Source: Flavobacterium hibisci
GTDB lineage: Bacteria; Bacteroidota; Bacteroidia; Flavobacteriales; Flavobacteriaceae
DNA length: 64,000 nucleotides
Direction: 5' to 3'
Assembly: GCF_020026925.1 (NCBI RefSeq)
Contig: NZ_JAIQDW010000004.1
Coordinates: 237,263-301,262 of the forward strand
Shown: positions 7,972 to 15,763 of the stretch, piece after piece
How positions within the stretch are numbered: position 1 is the stretch's first letter
Layout: every line of letters starts with the position of its first letter
Made by a program: the position numbers and the translations under genes
Notes under the pieces: generated by a model
What the model was told of the DNA's origin: nothing
Database searches by the model: none
What the model saw: the letters and a program-made list of their open reading frames with translations, nothing else

Positions 7972-9522
7972 TTAGTCGGCAAAGGGATAAACAATTTCAA
8001 CAGCAACCAATTGGCAGGAAGAATCTTCGATACTGTTGTCCGGAGGTCTGTATCCTGGAGGCTGGGGCTTAATTTTTACTACTATTGAATTATTATTTTC
8101 ACTTCCAAACTCATATGTATAATTTAATGTTTCTGATGGATTCCCAACAGATTTTCCTAAAAAGCTAAATTTAGATGTCTTATTTGCTTCAAAGTATTTT
8201 TTTACTTTTCTGGTATTACAATCTGTAAAAGTTATGTACAATTCTAGAAATTGACTGAATACGAAGGAATTTATAAATCCAAAATCTCCTCCTTCCTTAA
8301 AATTAAAATTGGGTTCACTATTGAATACATATCCTGTAATGTTTGTTGGTGCCGGATATCCATTTTTAATTGCATCTTTTACAGGTTCAGTAAGCATCCA
8401 GCCAGTATTGGTTAAAATGTCAAAAGGTACAGGAGTAACCCTTAATTGTGGATTGATGACAGGATTGTTGACTATTGCTTCAACAACATAAGATGTTCCT
8501 GAAAATGTTTCTTTAAAAATGCTATTGCTCATTCCGTTTTCTAAAGTATTGGATAAAAAACGCAACGGTGGGATCATAATTTGATCTACTTGTGATACGT
8601 CTACCTTCAAGAGACCTGAAGACAATTTAATGACATTATTATTATTCTTATACGAAACAACCGGACTATTATTTAACTGATTAATAATATCTTCAGGCTC
8701 ACTTCGCTCAAAAAATAAGCCCGGGATTAATTTGTTGGTTCCTGTCAGGGAAAGTCCTTTATTTTCAATGGTAGGTCTTAACAAATTATTTATTATCACT
8801 CCTAAGGAATGAATAGCATAAGCAATACGTGATGTTATTTCACCAGAAGCACCTGATATTTTATAAATCTTTATCATTAATTCGATCATCTTGTTCGGAA
8901 CCGTTTTCGGAATTTGATTATAAACATTTTCGAATTCATCAATATGCTCATAAGGAAATGAAGGTTTTTGTTTCAGGATTGGAATAAATTCGGGATTAAT
9001 CCATACTGTATTTAAGGTATCTGTAATTTGAATTAAGGCAATATCTGTATTAGTTTCATTTAATTTACTTATATTTTCTATATGAAATTCATTGACATAA
9101 GCATTCCATATCGGAATAAGTCCTTTTACTGTAGAAGCTACATCAGTATTTATTCTTTGTTGTTCATTTTTGTCTTTTTGAGATAATTGGTACCTTAATT
9201 TCATATAAACACTTAAATAGCTATTTATAAAAGAATCTAATGTTAAACCTGCCTGTCTTACTCCGTATTGAGTTCCTTCTCCTGAGATTCTTTGGTTCAA
9301 AAAATTATTGTACAAACTGGCATTAACAGATCCTTTCGCATCCTGAAAATAAAATGAAGCCTGTCCGCTTGATGTTCCTGTTAAAAATTGCAATTTATCC
9401 GAATTTGGCAATTGTAAAATGATATTTGACATATATTCTGCATAAATCTGATATTCTTCGGCAGCATCACCTATGCTTTCCCTATTTGTTTTATTATTGG
9501 TATTGGATAGTAAAGTTTCCAT
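7972..9522 (-). CDS. Large soluble protein of unknown family, paralog of the next gene upstream
   Basis: 516 residues, with no signal peptide and no obvious membrane helix. It is clearly homologous to the 519-residue product encoded at 9643-11202; by eye about half the residues match (not computed). Conserved blocks are YAEYMSNII..LPN near residue 30, SSGQASFYF, LNQRI.GEGT, SYLSVY.KLRYQLS, TNTDIALIQ.T.TLNTVW.NPE (about 155-180) and, near the C-terminus, VKDAIKNGYPAPTNITGYVFNSEPNFNF. It lacks the glycine/serine-rich segment present in its paralog. A terminator separates the two genes. I do not recognise the family. Confidence 0.75.
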   Translation of the reverse strand: METLLSNTNNKTNRESIGDAAEEYQIYAEYMSNIILQLPNSDKLQFLTGTSSGQASFYFQDAKGSVNASLYNNFLNQRISGEGTQYGVRQAGLTLDSFINSYLSVYMKLRYQLSQKDKNEQQRINTDVASTVKGLIPIWNAYVNEFHIENISKLNETNTDIALIQITDTLNTVWINPEFIPILKQKPSFPYEHIDEFENVYNQIPKTVPNKMIELMIKIYKISGASGEITSRIAYAIHSLGVIINNLLRPTIENKGLSLTGTNKLIPGLFFERSEPEDIINQLNNSPVVSYKNNNNVIKLSSGLLKVDVSQVDQIMIPPLRFLSNTLENGMSNSIFKETFSGTSYVVEAIVNNPVINPQLRVTPVPFDILTNTGWMLTEPVKDAIKNGYPAPTNITGYVFNSEPNFNFKEGGDFGFINSFVFSQFLELYITFTDCNTRKVKKYFEANKTSKFSFLGKSVGNPSETLNYTYEFGSENNNSIVVKIKPQPPGYRPPDNSIEDSSCQLVAVEIVYPFAD

Positions 9523-9582
9523 AAACGTTCATTTATATTCTATTGATTAGAGGATTACTCTATTTAGTATATCTAATAACAA

Positions 9583-9619
9583 GAGGGTTATCAATCATTA
9601 TTTATGATTAACAACCCTC
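9583..9619 (-). terminator. Strong hairpin between the two paralogs
   Basis: On the minus strand GAGGGTTGTTAATCAT faces ATGATTGATAACCCTC around a short loop, with two mismatches, and is bounded by A and T runs. It would end most transcripts from the upstream gene before the second paralog. Confidence 0.75.
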
Positions 9620-9642
9620 TTTATTATTTTGTGCCTAATAAA

Positions 9643-11202
9643 TTATGCAAAAGGGTATTCTACCCCTACGGCCACTAATTGAGACAACGATTGATTGATA
9701 CTATCAGTTCCCGGAACATATCCCGGAGCCTGAGGTTTTACAGTAACTTTAATAGAAGTAGCTGTTTCTTCACTGTAAGAATAGGTATAACTTGCAGATT
9801 GGCTTGCTCCTCCTAAACGAATTCCTAAGAAATAAACACCAGTGTTGATATGTTCTTCAAAGTATTTTCTAACTTGTTTGCTGTCACATTTATCAAAACT
9901 GATATTGATTTCTAAAAATTGGCTGAATACTAACGAATTAACATAGCCAAAATCTGCACCTTTATCAAAATTAAAATTAGGTTCACTATTAAACACATAA
10001 CCAGTAATACCTGTTGGAGCAGGATATCCGTTTTTGATGGCATCTTTTACCGGAGAAGTTGACATCCATCCTTGTCTGGTTGAGATATTGTAAAGAAGAG
10101 GGCTGCTGCTCATAAGAGGGCTAAGTGTGGCATTATTAACTACGATTTCTACTCTAAAATCTGAACCGGAATAATCTCTTTCAAAAATGCTTGTTTTTGC
10201 TCCCCCGCTTACTCCAACAGAAAAGAATGACAAAATTGGAATTGATATTCCTGCACTAACAGACGCTTCAACATTTAATGTTGTTTCACTCGATTTAGTA
10301 ACTCTTTTTGAAATTCTGTAAACTGAAGATGGAGGATAAGTACTAAGCTGTTCTACTAAAGCATTAGGTCTGGCAGGTTCAAATTTCAATCCCGGAATTG
10401 CTTTATCTGATCCGGTAATTGACATTCCGCCATTTCCATCATCTCCAGTTGTAGGTTTTTGAATATTGTCAATAATACCTGCTAAAGTTTGTGTAGCATT
10501 TGCAATATCTGCCGTGATTGCTCCGGCTGCGCCTGACTTATTAAATACCTCTATCATATAGTCTCTCATTTGCTTAGAAACTGATACCGGTATTCTGTTG
10601 TAAATAACATTAAAATCATTTAAGTGAGTGTACGGAAAAGAAGAATCTTTTTCCAGCGTTTCTTTGTATTCAGGATTAAGCCATACCGTATTTAAAGTAT
10701 TAGTCATTTGAATCAAAGCGATATCAGTATTGGTTGCATTAAGCTTTTTAACATCTTTTGGCTCAATAGCTTCAATCCACGCATTCCAAACCGGAATAAG
10801 AGCTCTTACTGTTGATGCAACATCTGCATTCACCCTTTGTTGTGTTGCTTTGTCATTTGGAGATAATTGATATCTTAGCTTTGTATATACACTAAGATAA
10901 CTATTTGTAAATGAATCTTGTGTAAGACTAACCTGGTCAACACCGTTAATTGTTCCTTCGCCTTCAATTCTTTGATTTAATAAATTATTATACAAAGTAG
11001 AGTTTACAGCACTCGTTGCGTCATCCAAAAAATAAAACGATGCCTGAGCACTTGATGTATTTGTTAATAATTTCAACTTGCCCGGATTTGGAAGCTGCTT
11101 AATAATGTTTGACATGTATTCAGCATAAACATCATATTCTGCCGGTGTGCCAATCGTTTTTAAAGTTGCATTTTCTTTTAAAATTTCTTGTAAAGTTTCC
11201 AT
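9643..11202 (-). CDS. Large soluble protein of unknown family with a glycine-rich amphipathic segment
   Basis: 519 residues, no signal peptide. The N-terminal half is mostly helical (MSNIIKQLPNPGKLKLL, SYLSVYTKLRYQLSPNDKATQQRVNADVASTVRALIPVWN). Residues about 309-345 (NVEASVSAGISIPILSFF, then SVGVSGGAKTSIF) alternate small and hydrophobic residues, as membrane-inserting hairpins of pore-forming proteins can, but so do ordinary beta strands. The C-terminal third is beta-rich and ends QLVAVGVEYPFA, as in the paralog (QLVAVEIVYPFAD). The gene has a long 5' leader with an element also found before the DUF1842-like gene at 15031-15438. Function unknown; co-regulation with that gene is inferred. 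Confidence 0.75.
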   Translation of the reverse strand: METLQEILKENATLKTIGTPAEYDVYAEYMSNIIKQLPNPGKLKLLTNTSSAQASFYFLDDATSAVNSTLYNNLLNQRIEGEGTINGVDQVSLTQDSFTNSYLSVYTKLRYQLSPNDKATQQRVNADVASTVRALIPVWNAWIEAIEPKDVKKLNATNTDIALIQMTNTLNTVWLNPEYKETLEKDSSFPYTHLNDFNVIYNRIPVSVSKQMRDYMIEVFNKSGAAGAITADIANATQTLAGIIDNIQKPTTGDDGNGGMSITGSDKAIPGLKFEPARPNALVEQLSTYPPSSVYRISKRVTKSSETTLNVEASVSAGISIPILSFFSVGVSGGAKTSIFERDYSGSDFRVEIVVNNATLSPLMSSSPLLYNISTRQGWMSTSPVKDAIKNGYPAPTGITGYVFNSEPNFNFDKGADFGYVNSLVFSQFLEINISFDKCDSKQVRKYFEEHINTGVYFLGIRLGGASQSASYTYSYSEETATSIKVTVKPQAPGYVPGTDSINQSLSQLVAVGVEYPFA

Positions 11203-11221
11203 GATAAAAAGTTTTTTGGGT

Positions 11222-11304
11222 CCTACTCATAAGGCTTTTCAGTTACGCCTTCGCTTTTATACTGTGCGAAACAGTTCGTTTTTTTTAGTGGGTTCTGCTC
11301 CACC
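11222..11304 (-). ncRNA. Structured leader element, copy 1 (5' UTR of the 519-residue protein)
   Basis: Read on the minus strand: GTGG-AGCAGAAC-CCAC forms a first hairpin, then a run of A and CGA, a middle hairpin ACTGT-ttcgc-ACAGT, a third hairpin AAGGC-gtaactgaaaa-GCCTT, and a tail GAGTAGGA. It ends 19 bases before the start codon. Except for the middle hairpin, the same bases in the same order occur at 15461-15515, the same distance before another start codon. A shared cis-regulatory RNA is the best reading; no known riboswitch class is recognised. Confidence 0.65.
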
Positions 11305-11523
11305 AAAATGGCTTACAATTTTTTATTCAACCTGAAAGTTTTCTTAGAGTTTTCTCTTCAGTCAAAAAATATATTTTAGTTTTTAATTGAGATAAAAATT
11401 CAATTTACACTTGTCAAATTGAAACATCCTTTAAACTTTCCGAGTTCTATTAGTATTACCAAACAATCCTGATGCTACTTTTCTGACTTAGTATTGGCTA
11501 TTGATTCGTTTTATTTTCAAAAC

Positions 11524-11531
11524 CAAAATTA
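11524..11531 (-). promoter_or_regulatory. Possible -7 element for the leader and the 519-residue protein gene
   Basis: The minus strand reads TAATTTTG, fitting TAnnTTTG. A transcript from here would carry a leader of about 310 bases with the structured element near its end. No matching -33 TTTG is evident. Confidence 0.35.
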
Positions 11532-11642
11532 CACCTGATAATCAAATAGATACATAAAAATGTTATAAGAGAAAGATTCTTTGACATAAGAAATAAAAAA
11601 CACACCATAAGATTATAATTACAAAAAAATAATTATTTAAAA

Positions 11643-11670
11643 TAAACTTTCAATTATTTTTGAAAGTTTA
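11643..11670. promoter_or_regulatory. Palindromic operator before the GbsR-type gene
   Basis: TAAACTTTCA (11643-11652) and TGAAAGTTTA (11661-11670) form a perfect 10-bp inverted repeat with an 8-base spacer. TTTG at 11659-11662, inside the site, stands 20 bases before the -7 element, so a bound regulator would cover the -33 region. The same palindrome with the same spacer occurs at 12283-12309. Confidence 0.75.
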
Positions 11671-11682
11671 AAAACTTTTACT

Positions 11683-11690
11683 TACATTTG
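11683..11690 (+). promoter_or_regulatory. -7 element of the GbsR-type gene promoter
   Basis: TACATTTG fits TAnnTTTG; with TTTG at 11659-11662 (spacer 20) it makes a good Bacteroidetes promoter that overlaps the operator palindrome. Confidence 0.65.
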
Positions 11691-11753
11691 GACTATGACA
11701 ATAAGCATTTATGCGATTTGCATTTGACCATTTAAAAACAATAAAATCGACAA

Positions 11754-12257
11754 ATGAAATTCAAAGAAGCAAAAAATAAGTTTGTACAAACCTGGGGAGC
11801 CTTAGGTTCTCAATGGGGCATTAATAAAACCATGGCACAAATACATGCTTTATTGATGGTTTCGAACGAAGCAGTTTCGATGGAAGACATTATGGAAGAA
11901 TTGCAAATTTCCCGCGGAAATGCCAGTATGAACCTCAGAGCCTTAATGGACTGGGGAATTGTGTACAAAGAATATAAAGCCGGAGAACGTAAAGAGTTTT
12001 TTACAGCCGAAAAAGATTTAGACGAATTAGCAGTAAAAATTTCGAGAGAAAGAAGCAAGAGAGAAATTAAACCTGCTTTGAAAATCTTAAAAGAAGTTTC
12101 GACAATCGAAGCCAAAGAATCCGCAGAGGAAAAACACTTTGTAGAACAAACTACTAAGTTGTATGATTTTGTTTTAAAGGCAGATAATATGCTGGATAAA
12201 ATAACGGAATTTAATGATAACTGGTTAGGGAAATTAGTCATGAAAATCATGAAATAA
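11754..12257 (+). CDS. GbsR/MarR-family transcriptional regulator
   Basis: 167 residues. A winged helix-turn-helix spans about 20-95 (TMAQIHALLMVSNEAVSMED, then IMEELQISRGNASMNLRALMDWGIVYKEY and the wing GERKEFF), followed by a helical dimerisation part ending WLGKLVMKIMK. The RGNASMNLRALMDWG recognition helix is characteristic of the GbsR subgroup. Two copies of one palindrome, before this gene and before the next, are its probable operators, so it likely represses itself and the operon of membrane proteins and lipid- or NAD-related enzymes downstream. The ligand is unknown. Confidence 0.85.
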   Translation: MKFKEAKNKFVQTWGALGSQWGINKTMAQIHALLMVSNEAVSMEDIMEELQISRGNASMNLRALMDWGIVYKEYKAGERKEFFTAEKDLDELAVKISRERSKREIKPALKILKEVSTIEAKESAEEKHFVEQTTKLYDFVLKADNMLDKITEFNDNWLGKLVMKIMK

Positions 12258-12282
12258 TTCTACAACTTAAAAAAATTTCACT

Positions 12283-12309
12283 AAAACTTTCATTTTTTTC
12301 TGAAAGTTT
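12283..12309. promoter_or_regulatory. Second palindromic operator, between the regulator and its target genes
   Basis: AAACTTTCA (12284-12292) and TGAAAGTTT (12301-12309) are inverted around eight bases, the same arms and spacer as at 11643-11670. It lies 17 bases before the next start codon. No clear TAnnTTTG is seen here, so it may act on an unrecognised promoter or as a roadblock. Confidence 0.65.
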
Positions 12310-12325
12310 AAAACAATCAATAATT

Positions 12326-12673
12326 ATGAAAATTCTAAATTGCATAAATATTTTTTTAGTTGGAATTCCAATAATCCTTGTTGCTTTAGGTTTTGTGATA
12401 CAACAAAGCAGTGGAAATTTAATTGGTTATGGGGTAATGTTTACGCCAGTACTTGGTTTGTTTCAAGTTCTTTCAGGCGTATTACTTTTAATTTATAATC
12501 CAAAAGACAAAATGCTAAAATGGTATATATCTGGTGTGTGCTTATTTTTCTTTTGCTGGATATGCAACTCAAATATCATCTATATACCTTTTTTAGAATT
12601 TATCCAATTTGCCCTTCCTCCAATATTGGCAATATATTTTTCTGTATTAATTTATAAAAAAGCTAATATATGA
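12326..12673 (+). CDS. Small four-helix membrane protein, function unknown
   Basis: 115 residues, nearly all in hydrophobic segments: about 5-25 (NIFLVGIPIILVALGFVI), 35-57, 66-85 (WYISGVCLFFFCWICNSNII) and 92-110. The short loops carry few charges. It is the first gene after the second operator palindrome, and its end overlaps the next gene by four bases (ATGA), which indicates one translation unit. No family is recognised. Confidence 0.65.
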   Translation: MKILNCINIFLVGIPIILVALGFVIQQSSGNLIGYGVMFTPVLGLFQVLSGVLLLIYNPKDKMLKWYISGVCLFFFCWICNSNIIYIPFLEFIQFALPPILAIYFSVLIYKKANI

Positions 12674-13017
12674 ACCTCAACATCATTTCCTACTTCATTT
12701 ACCTCAGTATTACCGTCTTCATAATCCTGAGAGTTGGAAAAATCTGCTACAAAAACGGAAACATCTATGTCGCAGAACTAATTCCAAATCACGCTGATAT
12801 CTGTCAAAAAATCAATCAGGTTTTACTTTTAGGTTATTACCTTCTAAATATTGGTTATTGTGCCATGACATTGATTTCCTGGCAAAAAATAATATCGGTA
12901 ACGCAATTAACTGAAATCATCTGTTTCAAAACTGCTGTTATCATTTTTATTATATCAGTGTTGCATTATTTAAACATTATAGTTATCACAAAATACATTC
13001 AAAAATTAATCAAATAA
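12670..13017 (+). CDS. Small membrane protein, paralog of the following gene
   Basis: 115 residues with three or four membrane segments. It aligns by eye with the next product: YFIYLSITVFIILRVGKICYKNG against YSIYLPIALYLTYYVSKTLFKNG, and LLGYYLLNIGYCAMTL against ETGFYLLNIGFALMIL. Both share a short charged loop with an ADICQKIN or EDIAEATN segment. The start overlaps the previous stop. The pair may form a hetero-oligomer; this is inferred from the duplication only. Confidence 0.7.
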   Translation: MNLNIISYFIYLSITVFIILRVGKICYKNGNIYVAELIPNHADICQKINQVLLLGYYLLNIGYCAMTLISWQKIISVTQLTEIICFKTAVIIFIISVLHYLNIIVITKYIQKLIK

Positions 13018-13034
13018 ACTAAAATCAAACAATT

Positions 13035-13421
13035 ATGGAAACTACAAAAATTTTAATCGGTTACAGTATTTATTTACCAATTGCCTTATATCTTACCTAT
13101 TATGTTTCTAAAACACTATTTAAAAATGGCAAAATATTTATGCTGGATATTTTTAAAGGCCGTGAAGATATTGCAGAAGCTACCAACAAACTTTTTGAAA
13201 CCGGATTTTATCTTTTAAATATTGGCTTCGCACTTATGATCCTCCAAATGAATATCAGCGAAAACAGTTATCAGGAATTAATCGAAAAATTAAGCTATAA
13301 AATTGGCGGATTTTCTATTTATCTGGGTATTATGTTGTTTTTTAATTTGTATTTCTTTTTTAGAGGAAAAAGAAAAGCTAAAGAAGCTCAGCAAGAAGAA
13401 AGATTGGTTTTTAAAGCTTAA
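13035..13421 (+). CDS. Small membrane protein, paralog of the preceding gene
   Basis: 128 residues: an N-terminal membrane segment (about 6-28), the conserved soluble loop KNGKIFMLDIFKGREDIAEATNK, then two further hydrophobic stretches (about 56-73 and 93-112) and a basic tail FRGKRKAKEAQQEE. It is longer than its neighbour by that charged cytoplasmic tail. It is the third gene of the GbsR-linked operon, 17 bases after the second. Function unknown. Confidence 0.7.
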   Translation: METTKILIGYSIYLPIALYLTYYVSKTLFKNGKIFMLDIFKGREDIAEATNKLFETGFYLLNIGFALMILQMNISENSYQELIEKLSYKIGGFSIYLGIMLFFNLYFFFRGKRKAKEAQQEERLVFKA

Positions 13422-13433
13422 TTTTATAATGAG

Positions 13434-13459
13434 CCTGACGGATTTTAAAATCTGTCAGG
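13434..13459. repeat. Palindromic intergenic repeat
   Basis: CCTGACGGATTTT and AAAATCTGTCAGG form a near-perfect palindrome with one G-T pair and no loop. Palindromes of the type cctgac-agattt are scattered through flavobacterial genomes. It sits between two genes of the same operon. Confidence 0.65.
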
Positions 13460-13475
13460 TTAAAATATCAAAAAA

Positions 13476-14384
13476 ATGAAAAAACTCGTAATTGCAGCAG
13501 GAACCGGATTTTTAGGACAGGTTTTAGTAAACCATTTCAAAGATAAATTTGAAGAAATCGTAATACTGACCAGAGGAAACTCAAAAACAATTGACGGAAT
13601 TAAATACGTAAACTGGAATGCCAGAAATTTTACAGACTGGGAAAAAGAATTGGAAAATGCTACGGTTTTAATCAATTTTGCAGGAAAATCAGTAGATTGC
13701 CGTTATACCAAAGCGAACAAAAAAGAAATTCTTTTATCCCGAATTGAAAGCACCAAAATTCTGAACAAAGCAGTTTTAAATTGCCAGAATCCGCCAAAGC
13801 ACTGGCTGAATTCTTCAACCGCGACCATCTATCGTTTTTCATTAGACAAACAAATGGATGAAACGGATGGCGAAATAGGAAATGACTTTTCTATCAATGT
13901 GGCGCTTTCATGGGAAAAAGCGTTCTTTAAAACTGAAACGCCAAAAACCTTAAAAACTGCTTTGCGAACTTCTATTGTTTTAGGAAAAAAAGGCGGCGCT
14001 TTTATTCCGCTGAAGACTTTAGCAAAAACCGGTTTCGGAGGAAAACAGGGAAAAGGAGATCAGTTTGTCAGCTGGATCCATGAAGAGGATTTTGCGAATG
14101 CTGTTGATTTTATAATCGAAAAAGAAATTACAGGCGTTATCAATGTCGTTTCTCCTAAGCCCATTCGAAATGCAGATTTCATGCAGAAACTTCGAAAAGC
14201 AATTGGTTTTCCTTTTGGTATTCCGATAAGCAAATTTTTATTGAAAATTGGTTCTTTCTTTATTCGAACAGAAGCAGAACTGGTTTTAAAAAGTCGAAAT
14301 GTGATTCCGAAACGATTATTAGAAAATGGTTTTGAATTTAAGTTTGGAAGTATTGACACGGCTTTTCAAAATTTATTGCGCTAA
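13476..14384 (+). CDS. NAD(P)-dependent epimerase-like protein, TIGR01777 (YfcH) type
   Basis: 302 residues. The N-terminus AAGTGFLGQVLVNHFK is a dinucleotide-binding GxGFxG loop. TIGR01777 marks follow: VNWNARNFTDWEKELENATVLINFAGKSVDCRYT, RIESTKILNKAV, LNSSTATIY, LRTSIVLGKKGGAF and GGKQGKGDQFVSWIHEEDFANAVDFI. The family is an atypical short-chain dehydrogenase group (YfcH, SulA-like) with no firmly known substrate. The stop overlaps the next start by one base (TAATG). It is part of the operon governed by the GbsR-type regulator. Confidence 0.85.
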   Translation: MKKLVIAAGTGFLGQVLVNHFKDKFEEIVILTRGNSKTIDGIKYVNWNARNFTDWEKELENATVLINFAGKSVDCRYTKANKKEILLSRIESTKILNKAVLNCQNPPKHWLNSSTATIYRFSLDKQMDETDGEIGNDFSINVALSWEKAFFKTETPKTLKTALRTSIVLGKKGGAFIPLKTLAKTGFGGKQGKGDQFVSWIHEEDFANAVDFIIEKEITGVINVVSPKPIRNADFMQKLRKAIGFPFGIPISKFLLKIGSFFIRTEAELVLKSRNVIPKRLLENGFEFKFGSIDTAFQNLLR

Positions 14385-14836
14385 TGACAACCATTCATCT
14401 TACCACAAAAATAAATGCTCCGTTAAAAACCGTTTTTAATGTTTCAAGAAGCATCGATATTCATCAGCAATCTGCAGCTCCTTCAAAAGAAAAAGCAATT
14501 GCCGGTGTGACTTCTGGTTTAATCAGTTTAAACGAAACGGTAACCTGGCGCGGCAAACACTTCGGATTTTACCTGACTCACAAAAGTAGAATTACGGCTA
14601 TGAATTTCTACGATTATTTTGTGGATGAAATGGAAGAAGGAAAATTCAAATCTTTCAAACACGAGCATTTTTTTAAAGAAATAAACGGAGTCACCATAAT
14701 GACAGATCAACTGCACTATGAAACTCCGTTTGGCATTATCGGAAAATTATTCGATACTCTGTTTTTAAAGAACCATCTGATTTATTTTCTATTGGAAAGA
14801 AATAAAACTCTCAAAAAAATAGCTGAAAATAAATAG
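14384..14836 (+). CDS. SRPBCC (START-like) ligand-binding protein
   Basis: 150 residues. The beginning, TTIHLTTKINAPLKTVFNVSRSIDIHQQS, and the later ETVTWRGKHFGFYLTHKSRITAMNFYDYFVDEMEEGKFKSFKHEHFF are those of polyketide-cyclase/dehydrase-like SRPBCC proteins, which hold a hydrophobic ligand in a helix-grip cavity. It is translationally coupled to the TIGR01777 gene, a pairing that is common. A redox or lipid-related substrate is likely; its identity cannot be seen. Confidence 0.8.
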   Translation: MTTIHLTTKINAPLKTVFNVSRSIDIHQQSAAPSKEKAIAGVTSGLISLNETVTWRGKHFGFYLTHKSRITAMNFYDYFVDEMEEGKFKSFKHEHFFKEINGVTIMTDQLHYETPFGIIGKLFDTLFLKNHLIYFLLERNKTLKKIAENK

Positions 14837-15030
14837 AGTAATCCAAAAACAACAACTTTAATCCCCATCAAAATGGATTAACTTTCCCCCAAAAAAGCAT
14901 AATCTGTTAGCGGTTATTAGTGTTTAGCACGAACAAACTCTTTAAACGATTTAATTTTCTTAATCTTAAAAATACTCTCGCAATACAAAAGACTAGCTTT
15001 TTTTAAAATATATTTATTCGCTGAAACTAC

Positions 15031-15438
15031 TTATACTAATTCAGCCTGGTTTACAGCTTTTACGGGTACATCTTCCACATTATGTCCAAAATATGAAAAA
15101 CCTCCAGTACCATTCCATTCGTTGTCTATAGCTAAATGGGCATCAAAATTTGCTAAGAAAGATCCAATTGCCGGTGGAGAAACTGAGTGCACATACTGTC
15201 CTTTTAAACCAACAACCTGAGTAACATTTCCTATGCCGGTTGCAAATATTTTTCCTGTTACTGGTACTACGATATGACTATCAGGACCTTGTACAGCCTG
15301 AGTAATGACTACAGTACCTGACACAGAATGCTGTGATGGTACCACTACTAAACTAAATGATGCAACTGGAGCACCTGGCATTCCAACATTTCCGATTGTT
15401 CCTTTTGCTAGATAAGCACCTGCTAATAAATCTGACAT
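15031..15438 (-). CDS. DUF1842-like small beta protein
   Basis: 135 residues, soluble, with no signal peptide. The sequence is rich in beta strands: GTIGNVGMPGAPVASFSLVV, HSVSGTVVITQAV, HIVVPVTGKIFATG, VTQVVGLKGQYVHSV, ending VEDVPVKAVNQAELV. The opening IGxxGxPGAPxxxxxL, the VSGxxxITQAV block and the DVPVK end resemble my recollection of DUF1842, seen in Burkholderia and Pseudomonas, whose function is unknown. Its 5' leader shares a structured element with the gene for the 519-residue protein, so the two are probably switched together. Confidence 0.6.
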   Translation of the reverse strand: MSDLLAGAYLAKGTIGNVGMPGAPVASFSLVVVPSQHSVSGTVVITQAVQGPDSHIVVPVTGKIFATGIGNVTQVVGLKGQYVHSVSPPAIGSFLANFDAHLAIDNEWNGTGGFSYFGHNVEDVPVKAVNQAELV

Positions 15439-15460
15439 AACTTTTCAATTTAATATTTTC

Positions 15461-15515
15461 TTACTCGTAAGGCTTTTCAGAACCGCCTCGTTTTTTTAGT
15501 GGGATCTGCTCCACT
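15461..15515 (-). ncRNA. Structured leader element, copy 2 (5' UTR of the DUF1842-like gene)
   Basis: On the minus strand: hairpin AGTGG-AGCAGATC-CCACT, a run of seven A and CGA, then hairpin AGGC-ggttctgaaaa-GCCT and tail GAGTAAGA, ending 22 bases before ATG. It matches the element at 11222-11304 almost base for base, but without the middle hairpin. A variable extra stem between fixed parts is how structured RNAs diverge. Confidence 0.65.
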
Positions 15516-15583
15516 GATTTTCATTACACATTCTATTCAATACCAAAAACAACTGAACAATAATGTGTTATATATTTCTATAT

Positions 15584-15591
15584 CAAAACTA
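15584..15591 (-). promoter_or_regulatory. Possible -7 element for the DUF1842-like gene
   Basis: The minus strand reads TAGTTTTG, fitting TAnnTTTG. The transcript would carry a leader of about 137 bases that includes the structured element. The rest of 15516-15763 shows no credible gene. Confidence 0.4.
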
Positions 15592-15763
15592 TATATGATT
15601 TGTAGGGTTTAATAAAAAAATGTCATGAGATGGAAATTCTTAGTCATGAAAAGAGGAAAAATTCACATGAAATTAGTAAAAGAGGCAGGATCATTGGTTT
15701 AAAAACCAAATACAACTCCCCCAAGAAGCAAACAATGAAATCTATCAAAAATGATTTTATAAT

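Noticed and set aside
11147..11335. 62-residue plus-strand frame
   Set aside because: It runs antisense through the structured leader and the start of the 519-residue gene; explained by the conserved RNA element.
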